Part shown: positions 9,618 through 20,840 of the stretch, in pieces
How positions within the stretch are numbered: position 1 is the first letter of the stretch
Layout: every line of letters starts with the position of its first letter
Assembly: GCA_029168955.1 (NCBI GenBank)
Contig: JAPDOI010001344.1
Span: forward strand, 96,001-160,000
Source: Aplectana chamaeleonis
Taxonomy: Eukaryota > Nematoda > Chromadorea > Rhabditida > Cosmocercidae
DNA: 64,000 nt
Direction: 5' to 3'
Translations under genes and position numbers: made by a program
Notes under the pieces: generated by a model
The model's input: only the letters and a program-made list of their open reading frames with translations
What the model was told of the DNA's origin: nothing
Databases searched by the model: none

Positions 9618-11469
9618 CAGGGTTGAGCAGGCCGTTGCGACCAGAGAGCAAAATTTTACGACCCCCTGGTGACCAAAATTTTTACGAACCCTCCCCCCCC
9701 TGGGAGGGAGAAATGGAATTCCATGGAGTACTTCCTAGGAATTCCATGAAATGAGATCGATTTGTGAAAGCAGAATCATCCAATTCTCACTTGGATTCTG
9801 AGTGCCCCCCCCCGAACTAGTTTTGCACAAAAAAAGTACCAAAAAAATACAAAAAATGCTATTACTCACCCCTAACAGAAACGAAGACGATTCACAAAAC
9901 TACCAAGAAGGACATTTTCAGTTGAGATCAGTTATTAAAGCAATAGAAAAATAACGAATTAATGAGTTATCTTAAAAAAGAAATAATTACGGTAATAAGG
10001 TGCAAAAAAACAAATGTATGCACAAAACGAGAGAAATTAATATTTCAAGACGATGAATATGAGATGTTTTGGTAAAAAAGAAGAAAAGAGGTTAAGAATA
10101 AGAAGATTCAGAAAAAAATTTGGAAATTATCTTTTGAAAACTTTACTTTCCCTCCTGAACGCGCGGGCAACGCGTGCAACGCGGGTTGCGCATTAGAGCA
10201 CGCTTAGGGAGGCTTAGTACTGAATACGGCTTTTTTCAAAAACAGGTAAAGTGACGACGCTCACTGGATCTTAGTTGTATTTCTTATACTACACTGTTAT
10301 ACGATCAGAATCATCCCAAAAAGAATGCTGATTAACGCCTTTCAAAGAAAAAAATCGTTGCGGCCGTGAGCCCCGGGTCGCAACGGGGGATGAGCGCCGT
10401 TCGCAACGGGGATCGGCTTTAAGAAGGGATAACTCCGCGAAGGTAGCGAGTTATGCGGACTTCAAATGACCAAATTAAAGAGCATTTCATGTAGATTTCA
10501 GATCTTTTTTTAGAATTTGAAAATTTTTTATTTCAAGTGATTCTCACCGTTGCGGCGAGTTTTTTGAGCACAGAGAAGTGCGTGAAGACGGTGCATATGC
10601 CGTTTAACTCTGTCCAAAAGTGATATAGCGTTGAAAGACGCGGAACTAGAGTGAATAGTATTGTTTTTACATAAGTAACTCGTAGAATGTGCATTTATAT
10701 CCACATAGACACTAATAAACTGCAATTTGAAGTAACTAATTACTCTAATTTCGCTTGCTTCTTTGTGCACCCGCGGGACATATTATACATATATTACTCA
10801 TATTAATATATTATTTTTACTAATATGCGTATTTAAATGTGTGTGATATACGTGGTACCCATTGCAATGATTTCCAGTTCGTTGCTTTTCACAAATTTTC
10901 TATCACTCCCGTTGCATCACTGATTTCAAATAAGTTTCAATCACATCGCTTGTTAATCATTTTGTTGCTCACCAACACTTTCGATGATGAATATAAGAGT
11001 CCTTCTTAAGAACTGCATAACCGGAATCCGCAAGGAGTATATTTATAGCTAGCATACCTACCTATACATGCCTATAGCTAGTATACCTAAGGCGCTATTC
11101 ATACTACTCAAAGCCAGCGCGGCACGCGCGTGCGTGGCGTTGGAGTATAAATGGGTTGACGCCCCGCCTACGCGGTACGCGCCAGCTCCGTCTGGGCGGC
11201 GACGGGCGTTACGGCGCCCCCTTCACATTAGTTCCATTTCCTCACATTTTGACCCATCCTTACCTATCTCTCTGAAACTAATCTGCATTTAAAATGTTTG
11301 AATTTCATCAGCGAATTACTACTCCTGCCTCACCTTGCCTTTCCAAGTGGTTTGGGGATTAACCCCAATTTTTTCCAAAAATTTTACGAACCCCCCTTTT
11401 TCTCGAAAAAAGTCCGAAATTTTTACGACCCCCCCCCCTTGCGACCGGTCGCAAGCCTGCCCAACCCTG
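9618..11469. mobile_element. hAT-like non-autonomous element A (1.85 kb)
   Basis: It begins CAGGGTTGAGCAGGCCGTTG and ends ...GCCTGCCCAACCCTG, flanked by the 8-bp duplication ATGATCGC (9610-9617 and 11470-11477). TIRs beginning CAGGG and an 8-bp TSD are hAT hallmarks. The left 1.15 kb is shared with element B (20841-22037), as is the last 100 bp. The additional 10790-11370 section includes the truncated Harbinger-like MITE N3. No transposase is visible. C-runs such as TTTTTACGAACC...CCCCC are typical of the family here. Confidence 0.9.
11091..11230. mobile_element. Truncated Harbinger-like MITE N3, nested in A
   Basis: It begins GGCGCTATTCATACTACTCA after TAA, exactly like N1 and N2, and includes part of the GCGCGGCACGCGCG palindrome. 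The right TIR is missing. Confidence 0.7.
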
Positions 11470-11790
11470 ATGATCGCCCAACCAAAAATCTGTCCAGGTC
11501 CAAAACACTATCAGTCTGGGCCTTGCCCCAAACTTTGCTCATGGGGGGGGGTTGTCTTGGGCGCTGAACACAATTATGAGGTCGGTTTCTGGATTTTCCA
11601 AAGACAAGTGCGCGTTTTGGAAAGTACAGTAAGTACAAAATTTTGGCGAAAAAAGCCTATAACTTTTTTTCAGAGTGTGTTGAGGCAGCTGCGAAGATTG
11701 TAATCGGATTCTACGTCAAAAGCGGTTCTAGGGAAGTACATTTCATCCGTAATGGCCACGCTGACTAATAGTAGTTCCCTTGTAAGTAAT
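11470..11790 (+). repeat. Repeat R, copy R0, right part
   Basis: The series GCCCAACCAAAAATCTGTCC, TTGGGCGCTGAACACAATTATGAGG and CCTATAACTTTTTTCAGAGT matches 36045-36350 of R2 closely, and continues the piece ending at 9617 once element A and one duplication are removed. The family has no recognisable coding content. Confidence 0.7.
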
Positions 11791-12476
11791 GGGAAAGAAG
11801 TATTCAATACTAATAGTAAGAATGAAATGTTTTGTTTAATTGGATATTTTTTTTACTATTTCATTGCCTTCTATACCCTTCTATTCAACTTCTTCAATAA
11901 AATGTCGCCTGTTTCATTCGAGCATTTGAATACTCACAAATTTTATCAACTTTACTTTTTGCATTGTATTTCATCTGTAAATTTTGTGCCTTGATTAAAT
12001 ATTTTCAGCGATCTTATTGCACTCGCTTTTCGTGCTCTTTCATAGGATGAGCATTCAGCCATTCTTGGTTGCTTCTCAGAATCCAAATCGACACGATTTG
12101 GAATCCTCTATCTGCCTTTCCCTATGGCAAAACAATAAGCATGGGTCAGTTCGATGTGACGACCCTCCCTCCATCTCTGATGAGAAGACTCGTTCCCTCA
12201 TCGCGCCGCGACGAGCTGGCCGCAGCGCGACGTCCGCGCGAGATAATTAATTGGGGGAGTCTTTGCTCCCCATTGGCAAACTATGGATAGGTGCGAGCCA
12301 TCATTAACGAGGCCTCCTGTAATGATTTTATCCTAAAGCCCACCACCCATTCAGAATGGTCCAATTGGTCTCCTGGCGCAACTCAGACCACCCCCCCCCC
12401 TTCTGGAGCCCCACAAGCCGCGCCGAAAAGCGCTCACAAAGATGTATGTTCTTCATCCTGCGGGAGACACTGTTAA
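11791..12476. other. No gene recognised
   Basis: Unassigned sequence upstream of the CR1-like LINE. A CTGATGAGAAGACTC segment near 12176 superficially resembles a ribozyme core but lacks the GAAA element. Confidence 0.35.
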
Positions 12477-13499
12477 AGTTACGGTATTTGCGCTGATATC
12501 TGGAACTGGCTAAAGTCCTTTTTAATATCTCGAACATTTTGTGTAAAAACTGGCAATTTCTGTTCTCGTCCATACCCGATCACCAGTGGTGTTCCTCAGG
12601 GTAGTATTCTGGGTCCATTGTTGTTTCTCATCTACATAAACGACGCTCCGGATAGTCTATCAAGTTCTTGTAAGCTCTATGCGGACGACCTCAAGATCTA
12701 TCGCCCTCTTTATGAGCCTGCAGTTGACTTTTATGAGCTTCAGTGTGACCTCGATCGACTAGCCGAATGGTCGAAAGTGTGGCAGCTACAATTATCAGAA
12801 GAAAAATACAGCTTGCTGCATATTAACTTTCGTCATGAATGCCCCCTACGTTTAAACGGTGTGAAGCTTCCTGTGCACGAGGTCATCAGGGACCTAGGCA
12901 TTCTCATTAATTCGAATCTTAGCTGGAATTCCCATTGCAGAGAAATCTCCAAAAAAGCTACCTCGGTGGCTAACTGTATTTTGAGATCCCTGAAACATCC
13001 CTGTCTTGTTCACTACAAGAAAGCATTCACCGTTTACTGCCGACCCCTACTGGAGTACTGTTCTCAGGTTTGGTCACCTTCCACAGTGGAAGATGATGAG
13101 ATCATTGAAAATGTGCAAAAACGATACTGTAGACGTGTGTTCACCAAAGTATTCCCAAACATAAAAGTTCCAGATTATGCAGCTCGTTTGGATATGCTAG
13201 GGTTAAATACCCTACGATATCGCAGAGCTGAATTTGATTTGCATCTGTGCTATAAGATCGTGCATGGTTTTTGCGACACTCCCTTTGACAGCCTTTTCGT
13301 GTGTACTCGCCACCATGTCCGTTCTCGCAAACATGGATTCCAACTTGAACGGAAATTCACCTCTAAAGGCAGCATATTGAATTCCTTTGCGTTCAGGGTT
13401 GTCAGAACTTGGAAAAATTTGCCTGCAGAAATAGCTGAATCCGTAAACTTTTCGATCTTTCGAAGTAGACTATCCAAGAACGATCTCAGGTCACTATAA
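12477..13499 (+). pseudogene. CR1-like reverse transcriptase, C-terminal two-thirds
   Basis: The frame is uninterrupted for about 340 codons. It reads DIWNWLKSFLISRTFCVKTG, then TSGVPQGSILGPLLFLIYIND, then the catalytic YADDLKIY. The thumb motif IRDLGILINSNLSWNSH, YKKAFTVYCRPLLEYCSQVW and the CR1-type end (SFAFRVVRTWKNLPAEI...SRLSKNDLRSL) follow. The AFDxV block and everything N-terminal are missing through 5' truncation, and no in-frame start exists before the RT motifs. The intact frame suggests a fairly young insertion. It would not encode a functional protein. Confidence 0.85.
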
Positions 13500-13803
13500 G
13501 GGAGTAGTGAGCGTCCACTCTGATTAAAAGGGTATTACTAATAATCTAATGTGACGGGTTTTTCCAGCTTGTTGTGTTTTTCTTTGTCCCAGAAGCGGTG
13601 GCCTCAAATATCTTGAGACAAGATGACATTCGAATTGTAAAAAAAAATTTCCTCTGCAAAAAAAAATCATATTTTATTATGCAAAAATTAAATATTATGC
13701 ATCTTTTTTTTTACTTTAACAAAGAATCTCATTCACATACGTGCATATGTATGTTTCTTTATTTCCACAATAAAGTCGTTGAATGAATGAATGAATGAAC
13801 GCG
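12477..13803 (+). mobile_element. CR1-like LINE, 5'-truncated, with TGAA-repeat tail
   Basis: The open frame runs from about 12477 to the stop at 13499. It is followed by an AT-rich 3' UTR, AATAAA at about 13769 and a terminal (TGAA)n tail near 13783-13800. A short-repeat tail in place of poly(A) is typical of CR1/L2-type LINEs. The copy lacks the endonuclease and N-terminal RT and is therefore an ordinary 5'-truncated insertion. Confidence 0.85.
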
Positions 13804-13804
13804 A

Positions 13805-14459
13805 GCTTTATCTTCAAAGGAAAACAGGCTATAGATGATTATGAAATCCTCAAATCTAAACCGTCTTACCAGAACAATTAATTCGCACTAGATACTCGTG
13901 AAATTTGCGGAAAGCTCCGAATCATTTCTATTTGGAGGAATGTACCATTCTAAAATCTCATCATTTGAGGGAATTCTCACGGATCCCTGCAAATTTGAAA
14001 ACGTGCGCAGCAGTGAAGTTTGCGAGCGGAAATAAACGATACCCACCAAGGCCAAAGAAGTTTACAAAGAATACACAGCGGGCGGGAATCGAATAACACG
14101 CATCTCAGCCGCGACTCTTCCTCTATTGGCAACCGTCTGAAAACAACACTCGGAATAGTGAATCCCCTACTCTTGTCTGCGAGCGAATTTCATTCGCAAA
14201 CCATCGTGCGAAACTTCACGGAATGCGAATCGGCATGCGCAAGAAACTAGTTTACGCACAATGGATATATGAATGACCTAAAATTAGCACTCAAGAAGAC
14301 ACCTAAATCGCACGATTCGCGCAATTAGCTTTTTCCCTCATTGAAGACTTTTTTGTATGATTCGGCCCTGATTTAGGATGTATGTAGACAGGATCTAAGC
14401 ACGAAATTTTATGTTTTGCGATCCTTCATGTTTCTAAAGAATTCACCTTGATAGAAACC
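13805..14459. other. No gene recognised
   Basis: Unassigned sequence. A TTGTTTTCAG acceptor-like site on the minus strand (about 14130-14140) is followed by open sequence, but that sequence does not resemble the next expected FERM segment. Confidence 0.35.
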
Positions 14460-14463
14460 TTAA

Positions 14464-15007
14464 AGTCACCGTTCACGATGAATTTCATTTTCGAGTTTTC
14501 CATATAAAATGGGAGCTCTAGCACCCAGTATAACAGCTACATTAAAAAGCGCGAAAAAATCACTGAAAACCCCTTTGTCAGACCGAAAATATCTCAATCG
14601 ACTTTCGAGAAAGGAAGAGTCGATTGTTAGATATCGCTGTTTTGACCAACGATGTCACGATCAAATGAACTTTATCTTCCTATCAAGAGATTTGTGGAGA
14701 AGGAGAGGATCACCGATGTGTGTAGAAACGTCATTCTTCACGTAATCGTATGACATATTCCATCAATTTCCCCTCAGCTGTAATGTATCAATTGTTGATA
14801 ATTTTCTTATATGATGGCTGACAGCAAATGGTGTCAAATGACTAACGGACAGCCGGCCTCTTTTGACGGAATTTGAGACATTCAATCTCATTTATCTTCG
14901 CTTTAATGCGTTTTTAACCAAACAAACTCTCCCTACGTTCCTAGGTGGGCCCAGAAAATCATTTGAACCGAAAAAACGGTGAGTGGTTTTCAGCGCGTAC
15001 GATGCAT
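14464..15007. mobile_element. piggyBac-like MITE P4 (TTAA)
   Basis: TTAA at 14460-14463 and 15008-15011 flanks a segment starting AGTCACCGTTCACGATGAA and ending ...GCGCGTACGATGCAT. The ends match those of other P-family members. It is diverged, and the assignment relies on family resemblance. Confidence 0.55.
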
Positions 15008-15011
15008 TTAA

Positions 15012-15525
15012 TGCAAAACAACAATCAGAAGTTGAAAAGCGAAGTCCGCACACAGTTTACATTACCAAACCCCTGTTTCTAAGCAATACGCACTGATTAA
15101 ATCGATATTTTCACAAGATAAAACCATATCGACGGACGTTCGAAAACAATTCTCACTGCGCCGAAAAGCAAATGCAGCTGCCGTCTATTCAATATTGCGG
15201 ATGCAAAGTATTAATTTACGGCAGATATTTCTGTTTTCGAAGAAAACACTTACAGCGCATTTTGAAAAGGCAAAATCCTTGGAAAATCATATCCATGAAA
15301 AGCTTGAATTGCTAACAGTCGGAGTGAAAGAAAAGATGGGAGGTTTATTAGTTTCAAGACGCCATACACGTGTGTGTTTGTGTGGAAGACAAAAAGGTGG
15401 TTCTTTGAGGACAGAGAGTGGATAGCGGAATGGTTGTAAACGCATTCACCGTTTGCAACGGATCACCAAAAGAATTTCGATTAGCTGGGGCAAATCTGCA
15501 CATAAATCTCGGTGGGAAGCGAGCG
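15012..15525. other. No gene recognised
   Basis: Unassigned sequence containing a 76-codon open frame (15195-15425) without known motifs. It ends at the target duplication of the LINE. Confidence 0.35.
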
Positions 15526-15609
15526 GTTGTCATAAGTTACCTTGGCTGCCGAGATGTCGTACGCTCGTGCCGTGGCAGTGTGGAGGAAAGAAGATCGCCT
15601 CCGTGAAAA

Positions 15610-16152
15610 CCGACGTCACCCCCTCAACGAAGAGGGTTTTTGTCATGGGAGAGGTGCTGGCCGGCAGCAGCTCTTCTTCGGATTCTCTTACAAAGGGACG
15701 GCGTGGAGAGGAATCCTGGACCTGCTCAGAACAAGAAGTACCCATGTGCCACATGCAACAAGGATGTCACCTGGAATGGAACCAGTGTCCAATGCTTTGA
15801 ATGCCAAAGGTGGGCGCATCTCACCTGTTCGGTTCTCAGCTCTGTGAGGCATCATAACTCTTCTTTTCGCTGTGTTATATGCTCTTCACCTTCTAACTCT
15901 GATTCCTCCAACTCCAATCGCCCCCTTTCCATTGTACATATCAATCTCAACGGCCTTCGTGCCAAGCTTTCTCAGCTCTCTCTCTCTTCGCACGTACTTA
16001 CCATCCAGACGTCATCTTGGTTCAAGAAACCAAGCTCTCTCCTTCCACTACCCATCCTCATCCCAATATTCCGGGATATGCAGCCTCCCGTGCTCCAAGG
16101 TCAACTCTTGGCGGAGGAGTTTCAGCCTTTGTTTTATCTACTCTCCCCTTAA
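15610..16152 (+). pseudogene. LINE N-terminus: 2A-like peptide, PHD-like finger, start of endonuclease
   Basis: The frame encodes LLQRDGVERNPGP (15685-15723). This matches the NPGP ribosome-skipping core of 2A peptides, but with G where the usual D of D(V/I)ExNPGP stands. A Cys/His cluster follows directly: YPCATC, VQCFECQRWAHLTC and FRCVIC (about 15745-15880), a PHD-like zinc finger. Next comes LSIVHINLNGLRAKLSQLS, the entry to the APE endonuclease, after which the frame slips. No ATG precedes the 2A motif in this frame, and an in-frame TGA lies just upstream at about 15605. Confidence 0.75.
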
Positions 16153-16990
16153 CACCTCATACCTAACACTTCCACGGATGGTACTCACGAGTACCTACCA
16201 ATCCATCTCCCCCTTTAAACACCTCCTTCTCTCTTCAACATATATATTCCACCTACTACCTCATGCCCCTCTTCTTACAATCCTATTCCACTTCTCAAGC
16301 AGCTTTACGACTGCTCCCTATCATCTACGGTTGCTTTCGCGGGTGATTTTACCGCTCACACTTTTTGCTCGTTTCTTGGCTCTGATGCTAGAGGAAGTGA
16401 CGTCGAAGAATCGGCAGAAGAGTGCGACCTGGTCATCTTAAACGATGATCAGCCCACTCGTCTCCCTACCAACGGCCGATCCTCCAGCCCAGACATATCT
16501 CTAGTCTCGTCCAACCACTCTAACTCTTGCTCATGGTGCACCTCAACTACCCTGTCAAGTGACCATGGTCTATGGTCAAGTGACCATGGTCAGTGAATGT
16601 CTTTATTAACATCGATCTCTCCAACTCTCCCGCTCCCTATTCTGGTGTTCGTCAACATTCTTATCTTAATTTAGGCCGAGCAGGCTGGCGCCTGTTCAGT
16701 GAGGTTGCGCTTCACCTAGCGGCCGATTACCCTTGGAATGGCGACGTGCACCAGAAAGAATGCCATTTATCGGACGCGATCCGCAGAGCCATGAAAGCGG
16801 CTATTCCTGTCAGCCGCGTCAAGACGTTTTATCCAAATGTCACTAGGGAAATCCTCGATAAGATCAGGACAAGAGATGCCAGGAGAGCGGTCAACCATCT
16901 GGACCCCGTCGTTGCTGAACTTGACGATGAGATCAAAAAGGATCTAGACAGGCACAAGAAAGAAGAGTGGGAAAAGTTCACTGGATAGTT
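16153..16990 (+). pseudogene. LINE endonuclease remnant (frameshifted)
   Basis: Across several frames the sequence corresponds to the endonuclease of copy 2: the region encoding GDF(N)AH is read near 16340-16360, SSPDIS near 16485-16500, and VFINIDLSNSPAPYSGVRQH from 16593. The last open piece (16593-16988, 131 codons) is the linker before the RT, rich in charged residues. The domain cannot be active here. Confidence 0.7.
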
Positions 16991-17303
16991 GGATTTCAAG
17001 ACGGAGTGCAGCTACCTGGAAGGTTTTACGGAAGCTCTCGGGTAAGAGCTCGCCTGCTACCGTCTCCACAATCGAATTCGACAACGGTGTATTCAAATCA
17101 GGAAAGGAAGCCGCTTATGCGCTCGGGAAATTTTTTTTCATCACCAAAGCAAAGCGTGGTCCGGAGAACAGAATTACAGTAAGAGAACTGTGCCGCCTCC
17201 CGCTTATGAGCACGGCCGAAGCGTTCACTACGACGCAAGTTGAGAAGGTTATAAAGGATATTACTCTAAAGCTGTTGGTCCTGACGAAATATGCCCTGCT
17301 GTT

Positions 17304-18578
17304 ATGAAAAAGTTACCAACTGAAATCCTTCCGCTGCTCACTGACTTGATAAACACCTCGTCCAGTTCGTGCACTATCCCACAGAATTGGAAAACAGCTA
17401 ACGTCGTGCCGCTGCCCAAGCCTGGCAAGCCACAAGCATCAGTCAAGGGATATCGCCCCATTAGTTTGCTGTCCTCGTTTGCTAAAGTAGTCGGAAAACT
17501 GATCGTAGAGGACCTTGCAGAGCACAATGACAACCAGGTGTTTCAGCACGGATTCAGAAAGCTGCATTCCACCACGACAGCTCTGCTGGAAATTACAAGC
17601 TTTGCCATCGATGGGTTCAATGCCGAGAAGCCACAGAGAACTGTGGCTGTTGCCTTAGATCTCACCAAGGCATTCGACACAGTAAACCATGGAGTTCTGT
17701 CAAGCAACTTAGTGGAATCATCAATACCGCCGTGGCAGAAACGCTGGATATTGGCATTCATAAAGGGCAGACGAGCCAGAGTTATGTTCCAGAACCATGT
17801 CTCCAATAGTATTCCTATATCAGCTGGAGTTCCGCAGGGCGGTGTCCTATCGCCAGCCCTTTTCAGTCTGTACCTCAAGGATATGTCTGAGCCGCCACAC
17901 GATATCAAGGTTGTCGCGTATGCAGATGACATTACTATCATGTGTCGAGATCGAAACATACAGGTGGCCGCCAGTAAGATCAATGAGTACCTGATTGCAC
18001 TGAAGAGCTTTTTCGACGAGAAGATGCTAAAGATCTCTGCATCCAAGTCGTCAGTATCCGTTCTCACAACGGATCCTTCCGAGAACAGCGCTCATCCGGA
18101 CGTAGAGTGGGATGGAGACCGTCTACCTTCTGCGCGATTTCCAAAACTGATCGGTCTTGTGCTCGATCCGTCGCTCAAGTTTCATAAAAATACCGAGCAG
18201 AAGCAGGCGGTCGTCAAAGCCGAGCTCGATGTATTCAGGGCCCTGGGCGGTACCTCATGGGGAAGCAGCAAGGAAACTATACTCACTACGTATAAGGCGA
18301 TCCTCCAGCCCGCACTGGAGTACGCCGCACCGGTTTGGCAGCATATAGGCTCAGATTCCTCTTGGACAAAGATGCAACGAGTACAGAATGCCGCTCTTCG
18401 CATCGCCACCGGTTGTGCCAGGAGTTCCCCAGTCGAGCACTTGCATGCCGAAACACGTTTACTACCAGTGAAGGAGCACTGTCAGCTGCAAGCCCGAAAA
18501 TTCCGTATCAACATTATAAAACAACCAAACCATCCGTCATGGAGGGTGCTTAACCCCGTTAGAGAGAGAGAGAGCTAA
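17304..18578 (+). pseudogene. LINE reverse transcriptase (copy 1)
   Basis: 424 codons carry a complete RT block set: KGYRPISLLSSFAKVVGKLI, HGFRKLHSTTTALLEI, AVALDLTKAFDTVNH, AGVPQGGVLSPALFSLYL and the catalytic AYADDITIM. The thumb motifs LIGLVLDPSLKFHKN and YKAILQPALEYAAPVW follow. The frame is disrupted upstream and ends in a GA-rich tract (GAGAGAGAGAGAG, about 18560-18575). The catalytic aspartates are intact, but the element as a whole is broken. Copy 2 on the minus strand is clearly the same family by eye. Confidence 0.85.
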
Positions 18579-18623
18579 AAGACAGCCATTTGCCGATGCT
18601 CCTAGCAAAGTCAACTTGCAGAG

Positions 18624-18992
18624 ATGGCACGACTCACAGCACGAACGACTCCGTCTTTGCGCGGGGAGCACACTAAGTTCGTACGGTGTCATCTTGAGAA
18701 GGCGACGGTAAATCCTATATTAGGAGAAGTACCGCCCCCAGTCTGTACATCCGAGACTCAAGTCGGAAGAAGGGCTAGATGCACACTTGCATCGCTGCGC
18801 TGCGGTCACGCTACAATGCTTATGTCTTACGTCAGCAAGATTGACAGCAGCAAGTCTGATGTTTGTCCAGACTGCGGTTTCATCGGCCATAACACCGCAC
18901 ATTTACTTAACTGTCCGAAGAGACCTACCACGCTAACCAAAATGGATCTGTGGACGGACCCACTACTGGTCGCCCAGTTTCTCCGCCTATGA
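18624..18992 (+). pseudogene. LINE C-terminal region with CCHC-like Zn motif
   Basis: 122 codons, in frame with the same element but separated from the RT by a short disruption. It ends with DVCPDCGFIGHNTAHLLNCP, a C-x2-C-x8-H-x4-C motif seen at the C-terminus of many jockey/R1-type LINE proteins and thought to bind nucleic acid. Copy 2 has the matching DACPDCGAPGHDTAHLFMCP. Confidence 0.8.
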
Positions 18993-19084
18993 CAAAACCG
19001 TGGCTGCAAAAAAGAAGAAGAAGTTGTCATAAGCAAATGACGATAAACCGGCTGTCATAACTCCTGCAACGTCCGATGATCAGA

Positions 19085-19822
19085 AACTCCAACGCCGAAC
19101 AACGAGTTGTCGAAAGCGTTATTTAACAAAGAGAATAGGGCTATATACAATCTAATCAAGGCTTTATCCACAAATTCATACCAACACATTATAATAGCTT
19201 ACAAATCATACATTCGTCCTCTATTGGAATATGGTACTTCAGTGTTCAACCCAAATTCTAAACGCAGCATTCAGATACTCGAGTCAGTTCAGAACAGTTC
19301 AACTAAAAAGCTCTGGATGCGTTGACATGGGTTTGATTACACGACTACTCCTTCGGCTTCTGTCCGGAACCGAATATTTAACCTGTCGACTTTACAATAC
19401 CATAGAAGGAAATATGATTTCATAATGATCTACAAAATAATCTCCGGAAAATACCTAATTGTGTCAACAAATTTCATACGTTTTCCTCGTCTTGTAACAG
19501 AGGTGGTCATTTCAAATTGAATTTTTCGAGTTCAGAAAGTTGCTTGAGAGCTTCAATCTTTACACAGAAAGTAGGCTCTGAACATTTGAAACTTTCCAAG
19601 AAGTACGCGATACCTACCTCTTTACCTCAATATAAAAAGCTAATTGAAAAGTACCTACATGAATCAGAGACTGTTTAGTTCTACCACAGATAAATTCATT
19701 GTCTGATATTGTTCCATCAGGATTTTCCCAGCATTTTCATTTTGTTCTTGGCTAATGTTAACCTTATTCCTGTTTTGTATTACGCGTGGTAATCCACGTA
19801 CAAATAAATAAATAAATATTGT
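19085..19822 (+). mobile_element. CR1-like LINE fragment with AAAT-repeat tail
   Basis: This 5'-truncated copy opens with the thumb segment LIKALSTN...YKSYIRPLLEYGTSVFNP (19107-19325) and continues after a stop as FDYTTTPSASVRNRIFNL...YDFIMIYKIISG. It ends in a tandem AAAT tail (19799-19820). The thumb residues resemble the CR1-like copy at 1424-1795. Confidence 0.7.
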
Positions 19823-19860
19823 TTTGTGCAGAATAAACACAAGCTACGATAACCTGCCCA

Positions 19861-20119
19861 CAGGGTTGGGCAGGGCTGTGACTAGTCGTAATGGGGTCGT
19901 TAAATTTTGGAGAAAGAGGATTTTTTGAAAAAAAAAGCAGAAAAAATTCAACATTTTTCACTACTACAAGTTTGAAATTTTCCCCGATTTGTCACTCAGA
20001 AAAAAGCTAAAGCAATTTTCCATCTCGAGAGGGGGTATCATGGAAAAATTTCAAACTTCTACAAAATTTTGGTCAACAGGGAGGGGGTCGTAGCTCCGCC
20101 GAAAATTGGAGCAACCCTG
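19861..20119. mobile_element. hAT-like MITE C
   Basis: The 259-bp element begins CAGGGTTGGGCAGGG and ends ...GGAGCAACCCTG. The 8-bp duplication CCTGCCCA is at 19853-19860 and 20120-20127. Interior sequence has the family's poly-A and GGGGTCGT segments. Confidence 0.9.
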
Positions 20120-20519
20120 CCTGCCCATTCCCTTACTTGTGCTCAGAGGAGGCTTTGAAACCCAACAGATTAACGGATTAGACGATGCGATGGAAAGGAA
20201 TGCATGACAATTGGTGAAACCAAGATGGGTGAGACTTGTAAACCCATGATCAACACTTTGAATGACCCTCCTAGACAAAACTACAGCGATCCTATTTCAA
20301 TTGATTCACATTTTCGCATGTCACCATCTTGGACGGCAGCAGTTCATAGAATTAGTGATTCTATCCTGTCAGTTGAGCGTTCAAACGCGCACTCCTTATA
20401 GGAAGAAGGGTTCAGAAACTACCATTTGCTGACATGAAGTGTGTGAATGATTTCCCACTACCAAAGAACCAATTAAAAGACCAAAATTGGGAATGGATGA
20501 TTCCAACAGATATTAAGCA
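20120..20519. other. No gene recognised
   Basis: Unassigned sequence between MITE C and the PLE dimer. It was scanned on the minus strand for further FERM exons without success. Confidence 0.35.
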
Positions 20520-20840
20520 ATATTGTTGAAGTTGAATACAGCTTGGCACGAGGTAGTAACCGACTTTATGACTGACGTTTCGGTGGTTTCGCCTTCTTCA
20601 GAGTCTGAAAGAGCAAAATCCGGTTATGAAAATACACGATCAAACGCCGTAGCAGTAAACTCTCTACAGAAATTCGACTTCCAAATTTTCAAACTAATAA
20701 GCAGGAGAAAAGTAAGCAATGTATCGTACCTTATCAAGTCCTCAAGCGATCATGGATCAGTAGGAGTAAGGAGGGGCGCCGATGAAACAGAAAGTCGGCC
20801 GGCCCAAAATCAGAAGGCAAGTCTGATATAGGGCTGGAGT

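Larger units (their letters stand above)
15537..19022 (+). mobile_element. Full-length 2A/PHD-type LINE, copy 1, with 11-bp TSD
   Basis: The 3486-bp insertion is flanked by GTTGTCATAAG at 15526-15536 and again at 19023-19033. It starts ...CTTGGCTGCCGAGATGTCGTACG and ends in an AAG-rich tail (GCAAAAAAGAAGAAGAA). Copy 2 (38187-41627) begins within a few bases of the same point, so this is probably the natural 5' end. It encodes, in order, a 2A-like peptide, a PHD-like finger, an APE endonuclease, an RT and a C-terminal Zn motif, but the frame is broken several times (about 16020, 16440-16590, 16990-17300, 18578). The family belongs to the jockey/CR1 superclade; a finer placement needs a tree. 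Confidence 0.9.

Noticed and set aside
12170..12200. Hammerhead ribozyme at CTGATGAGAAGACTC
   Set aside because: The stem is followed by GTTCC, not GAAA.
14060..14140. FERM exon 5 candidate after a TTGTTTTCAG acceptor
   Set aside because: The frame in the required phase (R-RLPIEEESRLRC...) does not resemble the F2 lobe.
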